A model generated the notes under the pieces. That model did no database searches. It saw nothing but the letters and a program-made list of their open reading frames with translations, and had not been told where the DNA came from. Below are positions 16,284-24,354 of a stretch of DNA of 27,027 nt, one piece after another. How positions within the stretch are numbered: the first letter of the stretch is position 1; each line of letters opens with the position of its first letter. Position numbers and translations under genes: made by a program. This DNA is from an uncultured Muribaculaceae bacterium (GTDB taxonomy: Bacteria > Bacteroidota > Bacteroidia > Bacteroidales > Muribaculaceae), in the NCBI GenBank assembly GCA_910578365.1, contig CAJTRC010000033.1, positions 1 through 27,027 of the forward strand, in the 5' to 3' direction.

Positions 16284-17243
16284 ATGATATACAGAAGATG
16301 CGGACACAGCGGCATTGAACTGCCTGTAATTTCGCTTGGTTTATGGCATAACTTCGGCGATGTCGACGACTTCGGCACCGCCCGCGACATGTTGCTTACT
16401 GCTTTTGAAAGCGGTGTATGCCATTTCGACCTCGCCAACAACTACGGCCCCTCGCCCGGAAGCGCCGAAATTACTTTCGGCAAGGTGCTGAGTGCCGACC
16501 TGGCAACGCATCGCGACGAAATGTTCATATCATCAAAGGCCGGACACGAGATGTGGCCGGGCGTGTACGGCGGCAACTCGTCGCGCAAAAATCTTATAGC
16601 TTCGTGCGATGCCAGCCTGCGATGTACAGGCCTGGAGTATTTCGATGTCTTCTACAGCCACCGTTACGACGGCGTGACTCCGGTAGAGGAAACCATGCAG
16701 GCCCTGATAGACATAGTGCGGAGCGGCAAGGCGCTATATGCCGGAATATCGAAGTATCCGCCCGAACTCCAGGAGTACGCCTGCCGCATACTGGCCGAGG
16801 CGAAAGTGCCATGCCTGCTCAGCCAGTACCGATATTCGATGTTCGACCGCGTGGCAGCCGCCGACAACTTCGGCATCGCCGCAGAAGCCGGAAGCGGCAT
16901 CATTGTTTTCTCGCCGCTGGCACAGGGCTTGCTCACCGACAAGTATCTCGACGGAGTTCCGGCCGACAGCCGTGCCGCAAAGTCGACGGGATATCTGAAA
17001 CTGTCGCAGGTAAGTCCCGACAAGGTAGCCATGGCGCGGCGCCTCAACGGACTTGCCTCGCGGCGAGGACAGTCGCTGGCACAGATGGCCCTGGCCTGGA
17101 TTCTCGCCGACAGCAGGGTGACTTCGGTGATAGTAGGCGCTTCGTCGGTAAAGCAGCTCACCGACAACCTCGCCACTATCGACGGCAAACTCGACTTCTC
17201 AGCCGACGAACTTAACGAAATTGAAGCCATACTGGCAGAATAA
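16284..17243 (+). CDS. Aldo/keto reductase, YghZ-like
   Basis: The 319-residue soluble enzyme should reduce aldehydes or ketones with NADPH. The catalytic tetrad is visible as Asp49, Tyr54 (DLANNYG), Lys85 (SSKAGH) and His126 (YSHRYD). The later parts match the coenzyme-binding face (GISKYPPEL, LLSQYRYSMFDR, FSPLAQGLLTDKYL, VIVGASSVKQL). The NYGPSPGSAE motif and overall pattern resemble E. coli YghZ, which reduces L-glyceraldehyde-3-phosphate and methylglyoxal, but the true substrate is not shown. It is followed 13 bases later by a DUF445 gene on the same strand. Confidence 0.92.
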   Translation: MIYRRCGHSGIELPVISLGLWHNFGDVDDFGTARDMLLTAFESGVCHFDLANNYGPSPGSAEITFGKVLSADLATHRDEMFISSKAGHEMWPGVYGGNSSRKNLIASCDASLRCTGLEYFDVFYSHRYDGVTPVEETMQALIDIVRSGKALYAGISKYPPELQEYACRILAEAKVPCLLSQYRYSMFDRVAAADNFGIAAEAGSGIIVFSPLAQGLLTDKYLDGVPADSRAAKSTGYLKLSQVSPDKVAMARRLNGLASRRGQSLAQMALAWILADSRVTSVIVGASSVKQLTDNLATIDGKLDFSADELNEIEAILAE

Positions 17244-17256
17244 GACACTCAAGCCT

Positions 17257-18168
17257 ATGATAGAACTCACATATATAGCACGACCACTCATCGGCGCCGT
17301 AATCGGCTACATCACCAACGATATTGCAATACGCATGCTGTTCAGGCCGCGACGGGCAAAATACATATTCGGCTTCAGATTGCCGTTTACGCCCGGACTC
17401 ATACCCAAGGAGAAAGCCCGCATAGCAGCCTCGATAGGCGAAGCAGTAAGCAAGAATCTGATGAACCGCGAAGTGCTGGAAAAAACTCTGCTCTCCGACG
17501 ACATCACCGGCAAGCTTGCCGCTGCCTTCGACGACTTTGTGGCCGGGCTGAAAACCAATACCGAGCCGGTAGGGCAGTTGCTGGCTCGGTATCTGGCGCC
17601 TGCCGACACCGAAGCGTTGCGCTCCGAAATTGTCAGCAGCCTCGCCGACCGCATTCACCACGCAGTGGTCGCCGCCGACCTCGGGCCGGAAATCGCCTCG
17701 ATGGCCATAGGGCATGTAGCAGACAAACTGCGTGGAGGAGTGCCGGGAATACTCGGTGCAGACAAACTTGTGGCCACGCTTATAGGACCGATTGAAAAGC
17801 TGCTGGCAAAACACATAAGCGAGATGGTGGAGGCCAACTCAAGGCAGATGGCCGCCTCGCTTATCGACGAGCAGACAGCAGCCTTTATGGATATGCCCGT
17901 GAACAGCCTCGTCGACAGACATCAAAGGCATATTGCCTTTGTGCGCGGCCGGCTACTGTCGGTCTATCGCCGCGCTGTGGCCAAGCAGCTGCCAAAAGCT
18001 ATGGAAGCCGTGGACATAAGCAATATGATAGAGCAGCGAATCAACGAAATGGATGTGCAACAGACCGAGCAGCTGATACTGCAGGTGATGCGCAAGGAAC
18101 TCAAAGCAATAATATGGCTCGGCGCCCTGCTGGGCTTCATTATGGGGTGTCTGAACATGCTGTTCTGA
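17257..18168 (+). CDS. DUF445 family membrane protein
   Basis: The 303-residue protein has a hydrophobic N-terminal segment (IELTYIARPLIGAVIGYITNDIAIRMLF), the DUF445 signature FRPRRAKYIFGFRLPFTPGLIPKEKARIA, a long helical middle part, and a C-terminal membrane helix (AIIWLGALLGFIMGCLNMLF). It resembles B. subtilis YheB-type proteins, whose function is not settled. The ATG at 17257 is chosen because the longer frame from a TTG at 17221 would overlap the reductase gene. The gene is in an operon with the reductase. Confidence 0.85.
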   Translation: MIELTYIARPLIGAVIGYITNDIAIRMLFRPRRAKYIFGFRLPFTPGLIPKEKARIAASIGEAVSKNLMNREVLEKTLLSDDITGKLAAAFDDFVAGLKTNTEPVGQLLARYLAPADTEALRSEIVSSLADRIHHAVVAADLGPEIASMAIGHVADKLRGGVPGILGADKLVATLIGPIEKLLAKHISEMVEANSRQMAASLIDEQTAAFMDMPVNSLVDRHQRHIAFVRGRLLSVYRRAVAKQLPKAMEAVDISNMIEQRINEMDVQQTEQLILQVMRKELKAIIWLGALLGFIMGCLNMLF

Positions 18169-18275
18169 CAGCCTGATTCAAAAGAATTGTTAAAGAGGAC
18201 ATGTATTATGGAAAAATTTCCTTAATTATGCTGTAAAGCATGTTTTTCAAGGGTGTTCGGCGAGGAAATAATTAG

Positions 18276-18283
18276 TAACTTCG
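18276..18283 (+). promoter_or_regulatory. Possible -7 element before nhaD
   Basis: TAACTTCG differs from TAnnTTTG at one position, in a 190-base gap between the DUF445 gene and nhaD. If real, it gives a leader of about 70 bases before the TTG start. Nothing else was recognised in that gap. Confidence 0.3.
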
Positions 18284-18358
18284 CGAACGATTTCGGACGG
18301 GCAAATCCGGAGTCCTGTTCCAACAGTCTACGTTCATCACTCTAACAACTTCCTTACC

Positions 18359-19696
18359 TTGATACCTGCCCTTTTAATAATCTTCGTTCTAGGCTATCTG
18401 ATGATAGCGTCGGAGCATGTACTGCACATCAACAAGGCCGTATTCGCTTTGATTATGTGCGGCCTGCTGTGGGCCGTCTATGCCGTCAACGGCCACGACC
18501 CGAATATCTCGGCCGACATGGTCGAGGCCCTCGGCGACACATGTGAAATTGTAGTATTCCTTATCGGAGCCATGACTATAGTGGAACTGATAGACCGCTA
18601 TGGCGGCTTCCACATAATAGTGGAGAACCTGCATGCCTCGAACAAGCGAAAGCTCATGTGGGTTCTGGCCTTTGTAGCCTTCTTCCTGTCGAGCGTGCTC
18701 GACAACATGACCACCACCATAATTATGGTTATGATGCTGCGCCGGCTGCTCAGCGACCAGAAAGAACGCTGGATATTCGCCTGCGTTATCGTGCTGGCTG
18801 CCAATGCCGGCGGTGCATGGTCGCCAATTGGCGACATCACCACCATAATGCTGTGGATGAAAAACTATGTGTCGTCGGTCGACCTGATTGTCAATCTGTT
18901 GCTCCCTTCAATAGTATCGGTGATAGTTCCCGTGTTCATAGCCAGCCACATGATTCCGGCCACAGCTGTCGAACCCCTTAACGACCACGATACCCGCGTG
19001 GGCTACCAGCTGTCGGAGCATCACAAAGGTCTGTCGATATTTATACTCATATGCGGAGTGGCAGGTCTGCTTTTCGTGCCGGTATTCAAGGCCACTACCC
19101 ATCTGGCCCCATATATGGGCATACTGCTGTCGCTTGGCGTACTGTGGCTGATTACCGAAATTTTAGTGCGCTATTACAAACTCGACGGCAAAATGGAAGG
19201 GCGTGTAAGCCAAGTGGTGAAAAACATCGATATGAGCACCATACTCTTCTTTCTGGGTATTCTTATGGCTGTGGCAGCACTCAGCCAGGCCGGTATACTT
19301 GGCTCACTGGCTGTATGGCTCAACGAAACATTCCACGATGTCTACATCATCAACATGATAATAGGTATGCTTTCGTCTATAGTCGACAATGTGCCACTTG
19401 TAGCCGCTTGCATGAACATGTATCCGGTGGCCACCGACGCCATGATAGCCGCTTCGGTCGATCCGGCCTACACCATGATGTTTATCGAGGACGGTCTGTT
19501 CTGGCATCTGCTCACATTCTGTGCCGGAGTAGGGGGCAGCCTGCTTATAATCGGCAGTGCGGCAGGTGTAGTGGCCATGGGTATCGAAAAAATACAGTTT
19601 ATGTGGTATGTCAAACGCATCACCTGGCTGGCATTCGTAGGCTACCTATGCGGCATAGCCATGATATGGCTCGAAAGCCTGTTTCTGAATTTTTGA
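18359..19696 (+). CDS. nhaD: NhaD-type Na+/H+ antiporter
   Basis: The 445-residue inner membrane protein belongs to the ion transporter superfamily. Recognisable NhaD segments include SEHVLHINKAVFALIMCGLLW, FLIGAMTIVELIDRYGGF, SSVLDNMTTTIIMVMMLRRL, ANAGGAWSPIGDITTIMLW and SSIVDNVPLVAACMNMYP. The two Asp-Asn pairs lie in the discontinuous helices that bind ions. It should expel Na+ or Li+ in exchange for protons and so support salt and pH balance. The first codon appears to be TTG (18359). The first ATG (18401) would cut off the first membrane helix, and no ATG was found just upstream. A weak -7-like TAACTTCG lies at 18276-18283. Confidence 0.9.
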   Translation: MIPALLIIFVLGYLMIASEHVLHINKAVFALIMCGLLWAVYAVNGHDPNISADMVEALGDTCEIVVFLIGAMTIVELIDRYGGFHIIVENLHASNKRKLMWVLAFVAFFLSSVLDNMTTTIIMVMMLRRLLSDQKERWIFACVIVLAANAGGAWSPIGDITTIMLWMKNYVSSVDLIVNLLLPSIVSVIVPVFIASHMIPATAVEPLNDHDTRVGYQLSEHHKGLSIFILICGVAGLLFVPVFKATTHLAPYMGILLSLGVLWLITEILVRYYKLDGKMEGRVSQVVKNIDMSTILFFLGILMAVAALSQAGILGSLAVWLNETFHDVYIINMIIGMLSSIVDNVPLVAACMNMYPVATDAMIAASVDPAYTMMFIEDGLFWHLLTFCAGVGGSLLIIGSAAGVVAMGIEKIQFMWYVKRITWLAFVGYLCGIAMIWLESLFLNF

Positions 19697-19728
19697 TATA
19701 AAACCGCACAAAATACATCAAGGCCCGC

Positions 19729-19818
19729 TCAGGCCGGAAGTACACCGCGCAAGTCCTTTTCAAGTTATATGCATTTTATGAGGCAACAGAGTCAGGCCGG
19801 AATATAATCTCCGGCCTG
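19729..19818 (+). promoter_or_regulatory. Leader with two alternative hairpins before the EFR1 gene
   Basis: TCAGGCCGGAA occurs twice (19729-19739 and 19792-19802). The single complementary arm TCCGGCCTG (19810-19818) can pair with either copy: a 9-bp stem with an 8-base loop for the second copy, or a long-range 9-bp stem for the first. The two structures exclude each other, as in attenuators or riboswitches. The leader ends about 40 bases before the ATG at 19857. No known riboswitch class was recognised, and the hairpin has no T-run. Confidence 0.4.
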
Positions 19819-19856
19819 CTCTGAAGCCAATCCGGACTTTAGTATCTATTAAACGT

Positions 19857-20690
19857 ATGAACATAAGTCAGATTAGACTCATAACTTTTTCGCCTACCTC
19901 AACCTCGCGGAAAGTAGGCGAGGCAATTGCCGTCGGGACTGCTATTCCGACCTTCGAAATTACCGAACTGACACTGGGTGGCAGCCCTATGCCCGAAATA
20001 TCAGCCGACACACTCACCATAGTGACAGTACCAGTATATGCCGGGCATGTAGCCCCGCTGGCTATGCAGCGTCTGGCAGAACTGCGTTCCAAGGGTGGGG
20101 CCGCAGTGCCCGTAGTGGTTTACGGAAACCGCGATTACGAAAAAGCATTGATTGAATTGGGCGATTTTCTTACAGAGCGAGGCTTCAGACTCATAGCCGC
20201 CGCCACATTTATAGGCGAACATTCATACAGCACCGCCGACAAGCCTATAGCCGCCGGACGACCCGACGCCTCAGACCTGGCGCGGGCACGCAGTTTTGGC
20301 GAATCAATACGTAAGAAAATCGAGGCCGCTGAGGATATCGCCGGGCTTGACAGCGTGAATGTGGCCCGTATACCGCGTCCGCGCCAGCCATTGATTCCGC
20401 AGTTGCGCTTTGTGTATAATGTAATAAAGTTGCGTAAGAGTAGGGTGGCGAAGCCACGTACTCCTGAAGTTGATGCGCAGCTATGCACACATTGCGGTTA
20501 TTGTGCCTCAATATGCCCATCAGGCGCCATAGCGAAAGGCAACGAATGTAGCAGCGACAGTAAAAAGTGCATCAGGTGTTGCGCCTGCGTAAAACAATGT
20601 CCGCGCCATGCACGGACATTCAACACTCCGTTTGCCGCCCTCCTTTTCGATTGCTTCAAACAACGTAGGGAGCCGCAGAGCATACTCTGA
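19857..20690 (+). CDS. EFR1-type ferredoxin with flavodoxin-like N-terminus
   Basis: The 277-residue protein has an N-terminal flavodoxin-like fold (about residues 1-155: LITFSPTSTSRKVGEAIA as the phosphate loop, VPVYAGHVAPLAMQRL, VVVYGNRDYEKALIELGDFL). The C-terminal domain holds two 4Fe-4S clusters. Their ligands are Cys210, 213, 216 and 220 (CTHCGYCASIC), and Cys238, 241, 244 and 248 (CIRCCACVKQC). It should move electrons between a flavin and iron-sulphur centres in the cytosol. Partner and pathway are not shown. It stands alone between a structured leader and a good terminator. Confidence 0.9.
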   Translation: MNISQIRLITFSPTSTSRKVGEAIAVGTAIPTFEITELTLGGSPMPEISADTLTIVTVPVYAGHVAPLAMQRLAELRSKGGAAVPVVVYGNRDYEKALIELGDFLTERGFRLIAAATFIGEHSYSTADKPIAAGRPDASDLARARSFGESIRKKIEAAEDIAGLDSVNVARIPRPRQPLIPQLRFVYNVIKLRKSRVAKPRTPEVDAQLCTHCGYCASICPSGAIAKGNECSSDSKKCIRCCACVKQCPRHARTFNTPFAALLFDCFKQRREPQSIL

Positions 20691-20781
20691 TTATCAGGTG
20701 AAATATAATGGAGAATCTTCCACGGGTCGGCAGGCTGACATATGCCAACCTTGAAAAGATTCCCGCACACACTATTGACGT

Positions 20782-20814
20782 CAGCCGGTTTACTTTGGTA
20801 CACCGGCTGTTTTT
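20782..20814 (+). terminator. Intrinsic terminator of the EFR1 gene
   Basis: CAGCCGGT (20782-20789) and ACCGGCTG (20802-20809) form an 8-bp stem, with an inner TAC/GTA extension, followed at once by five T residues. It lies about 90 bases after the stop codon at 20690. Confidence 0.75.
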
Positions 20815-20879
20815 GCATAGGCTCCAAGGCGGACGTAATTCGATACCTGCGGCTCCGAAGTTATGCGCAATGCTTCCAC

Positions 20880-21010
20880 GTTATCATTAGGCTGGCAGTA
20901 TGTAACTGCAGTCTGTCATGCCAGGGCTGCTTCGCATACTTGAGCTGAAAAACTGCATCATTACAATTGATGCTATGGGCTGTCATTACCAACCTCAACA
21001 ACATCATCGA
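20880..21010 (+). pseudogene. Decayed fragment of an ISAs1-family transposase
   Basis: One frame reads MPGLLRILELKNCIITIDAM and then GCH, which closely resembles the ISAs1/H-repeat transposase segment around its first catalytic Asp (LELKGCIVTIDAMGCQ). Just upstream a different frame gives VTAV, as expected for the ITAIP-type segment before it. Just downstream the continuation shifts frame again (NLNNIIDKDRW). Frame breaks and the short length mark it as a dead remnant. No ends or target duplications were recognised. Confidence 0.6.
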
Positions 21011-21153
21011 CAAGGATAGATGGGTTAAAAGCATCGAACGACTTCCTGCGTTATGCTGCTTTATGCCTTAAAAAGTTTTGACGTTGTAAAAAATTAAGGT
21101 GCGTCAGCCGTGAAAATATGTGCCGGTATATATAAGGAATCAAATTTATTTCG

Positions 21154-21161
21154 TAACTTTG
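21154..21161 (+). promoter_or_regulatory. Bacteroidetes -7 element of the polysaccharide locus
   Basis: TAACTTTG is an exact TAnnTTTG match. No TTTG occurs at the -33 position. Transcription from about 21168 would give a leader of about 200 bases before the UpxY-like gene. Confidence 0.55.
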
Positions 21162-21167
21162 CAACCG

Positions 21168-21369
21168 AAAAAGCATCTCTTCGCAAGAGAGTGTAAAATG
21201 GAATGTAATTCAGAATCCCTGAATTCTTGAATGGAATTATGTGCGGCTGATAATAACCAATGCAGCATCGAATTTTGCTTGGGTGGATATAACTGCTTGA
21301 ATAACACATATATGTGCATTCATGCAGGATTAGATACTATTGCCTTAGTCTAAATCAGACATTAATTTT
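21168..21369 (+). promoter_or_regulatory. Long structured leader of the polysaccharide operon
   Basis: A tight hairpin lies right after the presumed start (TCTCTT-CGC-AAGAGA, 21176-21190), and a second lies at 21207-21225 (AATTCAG, 5-base loop, CTGAATT). In Bacteroides, UpxY proteins act on such 5' leaders to stop early termination. These hairpins are candidate recognition or pause structures, by inference only. Confidence 0.45.
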
Positions 21370-21924
21370 ATGGATGAAACCTGTGTGTCGGAACATCAGT
21401 GGTTTGTGATGCGCGATTTAAAGCGTCCAAACGCCAAACTACCGGCTTACAAGGAACTGGCGGAAGCTGGATTTAGGGTATTCACACCTTTGATAACCAA
21501 AGTGGTGGAGTATGCCGGAAAGAGAAAACGGGTTGAAGTTCCGTTTGTACAGGATTTGCTCTTTGTGTTCTCAGAAAAAGAAACATTAGACAAGGTGGTG
21601 GCGCGTACCGACACTCTGCAATACCGCTTTGTCAAAGGAGCGGCGTATTGCTCGCCTATGGTAGTGTCTGTTCGCGACATGGAGCGGTTTATCGCTGCAG
21701 TTTCATTGACAAAAACTCCACAATTCTATAGTCCTGACGAAATATCTCCTAATATGTTTGGGGCCACAGTACGAGTTATATGCGAGGGCCCTCTAAATGG
21801 TTTTGAGGGTGTGCTGTTAAAAGTCAAAGGTTCAGGCAAAAAGAAACTCATAGTAAAGTTGCCCGGCTTGTTGGCCGCAGCGGTCGAAGTGGGGCGTACG
21901 GATTATGTAGAGTTGATTGGATGA
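21370..21924 (+). CDS. upxY: UpxY/NusG-like transcription antiterminator
   Basis: The 184-residue protein has an N-terminal NGN domain (HQWFVMRDLKRPNAKLPAYKELAEAGFRVFTP...RVEVPFVQDLLFVF) and a C-terminal KOW-like part (GATVRVICEGPLNGFEGVLLKVKG...KLIVKLPGLLAAAVEV). This is the form of the UpxY proteins that head Bacteroides capsule loci and prevent early termination in their own leader. The position fits: first gene after a promoter and 200-base leader, directly before rfbA. No upxZ-type partner follows. It should bind RNA polymerase in the cytosol and act in cis on the operon. Confidence 0.85.
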   Translation: MDETCVSEHQWFVMRDLKRPNAKLPAYKELAEAGFRVFTPLITKVVEYAGKRKRVEVPFVQDLLFVFSEKETLDKVVARTDTLQYRFVKGAAYCSPMVVSVRDMERFIAAVSLTKTPQFYSPDEISPNMFGATVRVICEGPLNGFEGVLLKVKGSGKKKLIVKLPGLLAAAVEVGRTDYVELIG

Positions 21925-21981
21925 TACTCTGTTGCGCTTTTATGAAATTATTGTGAATTGTGAGCAATAGTTAAGCGGATA

Positions 21982-21989
21982 TATTTTTG
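21982..21989 (+). promoter_or_regulatory. Possible internal promoter before rfbA
   Basis: TATTTTTG matches TAnnTTTG, 33 bases before the ATG at 22023, in the 98-base gap after the antiterminator gene. The -33 region is only partly T/G-rich. It could give rfbACDB some expression independent of the antiterminator. Confidence 0.4.
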
Positions 21990-22022
21990 CCGATTTGTTC
22001 ACCTAATTATAATCAAAGCTAT

Positions 22023-22928
22023 ATGAAAGGAATAGTATTGGCAGGAGGTTCGGGTACAAGGTTATACCCTATAACAAAAGGTATATCGAAACAACTCCTA
22101 CCTATCTACGATAAGCCAATGATATATTATCCGATATCGGTTCTGATGTTGGCCGGTATCAGGGATATTCTTATTATTTCTACTCCTCATGACCTTCCTG
22201 GATTTGAACGGTTGTTGGGCGATGGCAGTGATTTTGGCGTGAATTTTACGTACGCAGTCCAGCCCTCGCCCGATGGCCTTGCTCAGGCGTTTATCATCGG
22301 TAAGGAGTTTATTGGGAATGACTCTGTCTGCTTGGTGCTGGGCGACAATATTTTTCATGGCGCAGGTTTTTCCGGTATGCTGGAAGATGCCGTGCGGACG
22401 GTTGAGCAGGAGCGGAAAGCTTCGGTGTTCGGATATTGGGTTGATTCGCCAGAGCGCTATGGAGTGGCCGAATTCGATTCGGACGGTAATTGCTTATCTA
22501 TTGAAGAAAAACCGGAACACCCCAAGAGTAATTATGCCGTTGTCGGCTTATATTTCTATCCCAATAAAGTTGTACAAGTTGCCGAAAATATAAAGCCGTC
22601 GGCACGCGGTGAACTTGAAATAACAACAGTCAATCAGGAATTTCTCAATGATGGCGAGCTGAAGGTTCAGACTCTGCCTCGAGGTTTCGCCTGGCTTGAT
22701 ACCGGCACTCATGATTCTCTGGCCGAGGCATCAATCTATGTTGAGGTTCTGGAAAAGCGTCAGGGCCTTAAGATTGCATGCCTCGAAGGTATTGCATATC
22801 GCCAGGGTTGGATTTCAAAAACGAAAATGACTGAACTGGCAACCCCGATGTTTAAAAACCAGTACGGGCAGTATTTGTTGAAAGTTGTAGAAGAAGTAGA
22901 ACGTACAGGTCTTAAAAATCTTGACTGA
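22023..22928 (+). CDS. rfbA: Glucose-1-phosphate thymidylyltransferase
   Basis: RfbA joins dTTP and glucose-1-phosphate to give dTDP-glucose, the first step to dTDP-L-rhamnose. The 301-residue protein has the nucleotide-binding signature GIVLAGGSGTRLYPIT at its start, KQLLPIYDKPMIYYPISVLM, VLGDNIFHG with the metal-binding Asp, and the late segment GFAWLDTGTHDSL. Length and motifs are standard. The ATG at 22023 is chosen because the longer frame from 21987 adds 12 residues ahead of the conserved N-terminus and would start within the -7 element. Its stop overlaps the rfbC start by one base. Confidence 0.96.
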   Translation: MKGIVLAGGSGTRLYPITKGISKQLLPIYDKPMIYYPISVLMLAGIRDILIISTPHDLPGFERLLGDGSDFGVNFTYAVQPSPDGLAQAFIIGKEFIGNDSVCLVLGDNIFHGAGFSGMLEDAVRTVEQERKASVFGYWVDSPERYGVAEFDSDGNCLSIEEKPEHPKSNYAVVGLYFYPNKVVQVAENIKPSARGELEITTVNQEFLNDGELKVQTLPRGFAWLDTGTHDSLAEASIYVEVLEKRQGLKIACLEGIAYRQGWISKTKMTELATPMFKNQYGQYLLKVVEEVERTGLKNLD

Positions 22929-23482
22929 TGGAAGTAATCAAAACAGATATTGAAGGCGTAGTGATTCTCGAACCTCGCGTGTTTACAGACTCCAGGGGAT
23001 ACTTCTTTGAGAGTTTCAACAGGAGTGTGTTTGATGAGGTGGTCGGAAAGATAGACTTCGTTCAGGACAACGAATCGTGTTCTTCCCGCGGAGTGATGCG
23101 CGGTCTTCACTTTCAGCGTCCGCCACATGCACAGGCAAAACTTGTAAGATGCGTACGCGGATCAGTACTCGATGTGGCGGTTGATATCCGCAAAGGCTCG
23201 CCGACCTACGGCAGGCATGTAAGCTGTCTGCTTACTGAGCACAATCACCGGCAGTTCTTTATCCCGCGCGGCTTTGCCCACGGCTTTGCGGTGCTAAGCG
23301 ATATAGCTGTTTTTCAGTATAAATGCGACAATTATTATTGTTCCGAAGCCGACGGCGGTATCTCGATAGTAGATCCATCGCTTGATATTGACTGGCGCTT
23401 GGATTTGTCAGAAGCCATACTGTCGGAAAAAGACAGGAATCATCCGATGTTTAACGATTTTGACTCTCCTTTCGTATTATGA
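22928..23482 (+). CDS. rfbC: dTDP-4-dehydrorhamnose 3,5-epimerase
   Basis: RfbC epimerises dTDP-4-keto-6-deoxyglucose at C3 and C5, the third step of the rhamnose pathway. The 184-residue cupin-fold protein shows the family marks FFESFNRSVF, SSRGVMRGLHFQ with the catalytic His61, KLVRCVRGSVLDVAVDIRKGSPTYG and FIPRGFAHGFAVLSD. Length is normal. It overlaps rfbA by one base and rfbD by four (ATGA), so translation is probably coupled. Confidence 0.96.
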   Translation: MEVIKTDIEGVVILEPRVFTDSRGYFFESFNRSVFDEVVGKIDFVQDNESCSSRGVMRGLHFQRPPHAQAKLVRCVRGSVLDVAVDIRKGSPTYGRHVSCLLTEHNHRQFFIPRGFAHGFAVLSDIAVFQYKCDNYYCSEADGGISIVDPSLDIDWRLDLSEAILSEKDRNHPMFNDFDSPFVL

Positions 23483-24354
23483 ATATACTGGTGACTGGGG
23501 CAAACGGACAGCTAGGCTACTGTATGCGCAAGGCAGTAGTCAAAGGCACGGCAGACAATTACATATTTACCGATGTAGCGGAACTCGACATTACAGATGC
23601 CGATGCCGTGGAGGAAATGGTAACAGAACATAATATCGACATAATTGTAAACTGCGCCGCATATACAAACGTTGACAAGGCTGAGAGCGACCGGACTTTA
23701 GCTGAAAAGTTGAATGCAACTGCGGTTGGCAATCTGGCTCTGGCAATTAAAAACAACAATGGAACACTGATTCATATATCGACCGACTATGTTTTCGGCG
23801 GCGCCAAAGGCAATACTCCCCGTACAGAATCCGAGCCGGTCAATCCCTCAGGTGTCTACGGCATTACAAAACTGCATGGCGAGCAGGCCATAGAGGCAAG
23901 CGGTTGTAAGGCACTGATATTCCGCACAGCATGGCTGTACTCGGAATACGGCAAAAACTTTGTCAAGGCGATGCTCAATCTCTCATCGTCGAAATCGGAA
24001 CTTAAAGTAGTATTTGACCAGGCCGGGACTCCGACTTACGCTCAGGATCTTGCGGACGCTATATTCAGCATCATAGAGAGCCGAAAATATGAGGGAAATG
24101 AAGGTATCTATCACTACTCCAACGAGGGTGTCTGCAGCTGGTTTGACTTTACAAAAGCTATAGCCGAAATTGCCGGCAATACCGGTTGCGATATTCAGCC
24201 GTGCCATTCTGACGAATTTCCGTCGGCTGTTGTACGCCCCTCATATTCAGTACTTGACAAAACCAAATTCAAACGCACATTCGGACTCCGGATACCATAC
24301 TGGACCGACTCACTCAAAGTCTGTATCAAAAATCTGAACCAGCATGAAGCGTAA
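23479..24354 (+). CDS. rfbD: dTDP-4-dehydrorhamnose reductase
   Basis: RfbD reduces dTDP-4-keto-L-rhamnose to dTDP-L-rhamnose with NAD(P)H, the last step. The 291-residue short-chain dehydrogenase has the coenzyme loop TGANGQLG near the start, NCAAYTNVDKAE, the STDYVF segment, and the catalytic YGITK. The late part VVRPSYSVLDKTKF is typical. It overlaps rfbC by 4 bases and rfbB by 11. Confidence 0.96.
   Translation: MNILVTGANGQLGYCMRKAVVKGTADNYIFTDVAELDITDADAVEEMVTEHNIDIIVNCAAYTNVDKAESDRTLAEKLNATAVGNLALAIKNNNGTLIHISTDYVFGGAKGNTPRTESEPVNPSGVYGITKLHGEQAIEASGCKALIFRTAWLYSEYGKNFVKAMLNLSSSKSELKVVFDQAGTPTYAQDLADAIFSIIESRKYEGNEGIYHYSNEGVCSWFDFTKAIAEIAGNTGCDIQPCHSDEFPSAVVRPSYSVLDKTKFKRTFGLRIPYWTDSLKVCIKNLNQHEA

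Larger units (their letters stand above)
20691..21369. other. 679-bp gap without an intact gene
   Basis: It holds the EFR1 terminator, the ISAs1-type scrap, and the promoter and long leader of the polysaccharide locus. Short open frames at 20708-20948 and 21094-21309 have no family pattern and are not called as genes. Confidence 0.7.

Noticed and set aside
18169..18275. Terminator after the DUF445 gene
   Set aside because: ATGC-TGTAAA-GCAT before a T-run is only a 4-bp stem, too weak to call.
20708..20948. Two overlapping short open frames after the EFR1 gene
   Set aside because: They run through the terminator hairpin and into the transposase scrap in the wrong frame.
21104..21250. Inverted TCAGCCG/CGGCTGA around the polysaccharide promoter as a phase-variable switch
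   Set aside because: Only 7 bp match (21104-21110 and 21244-21250); invertible capsule promoters in Bacteroides have much longer repeats, and no invertase gene is present.
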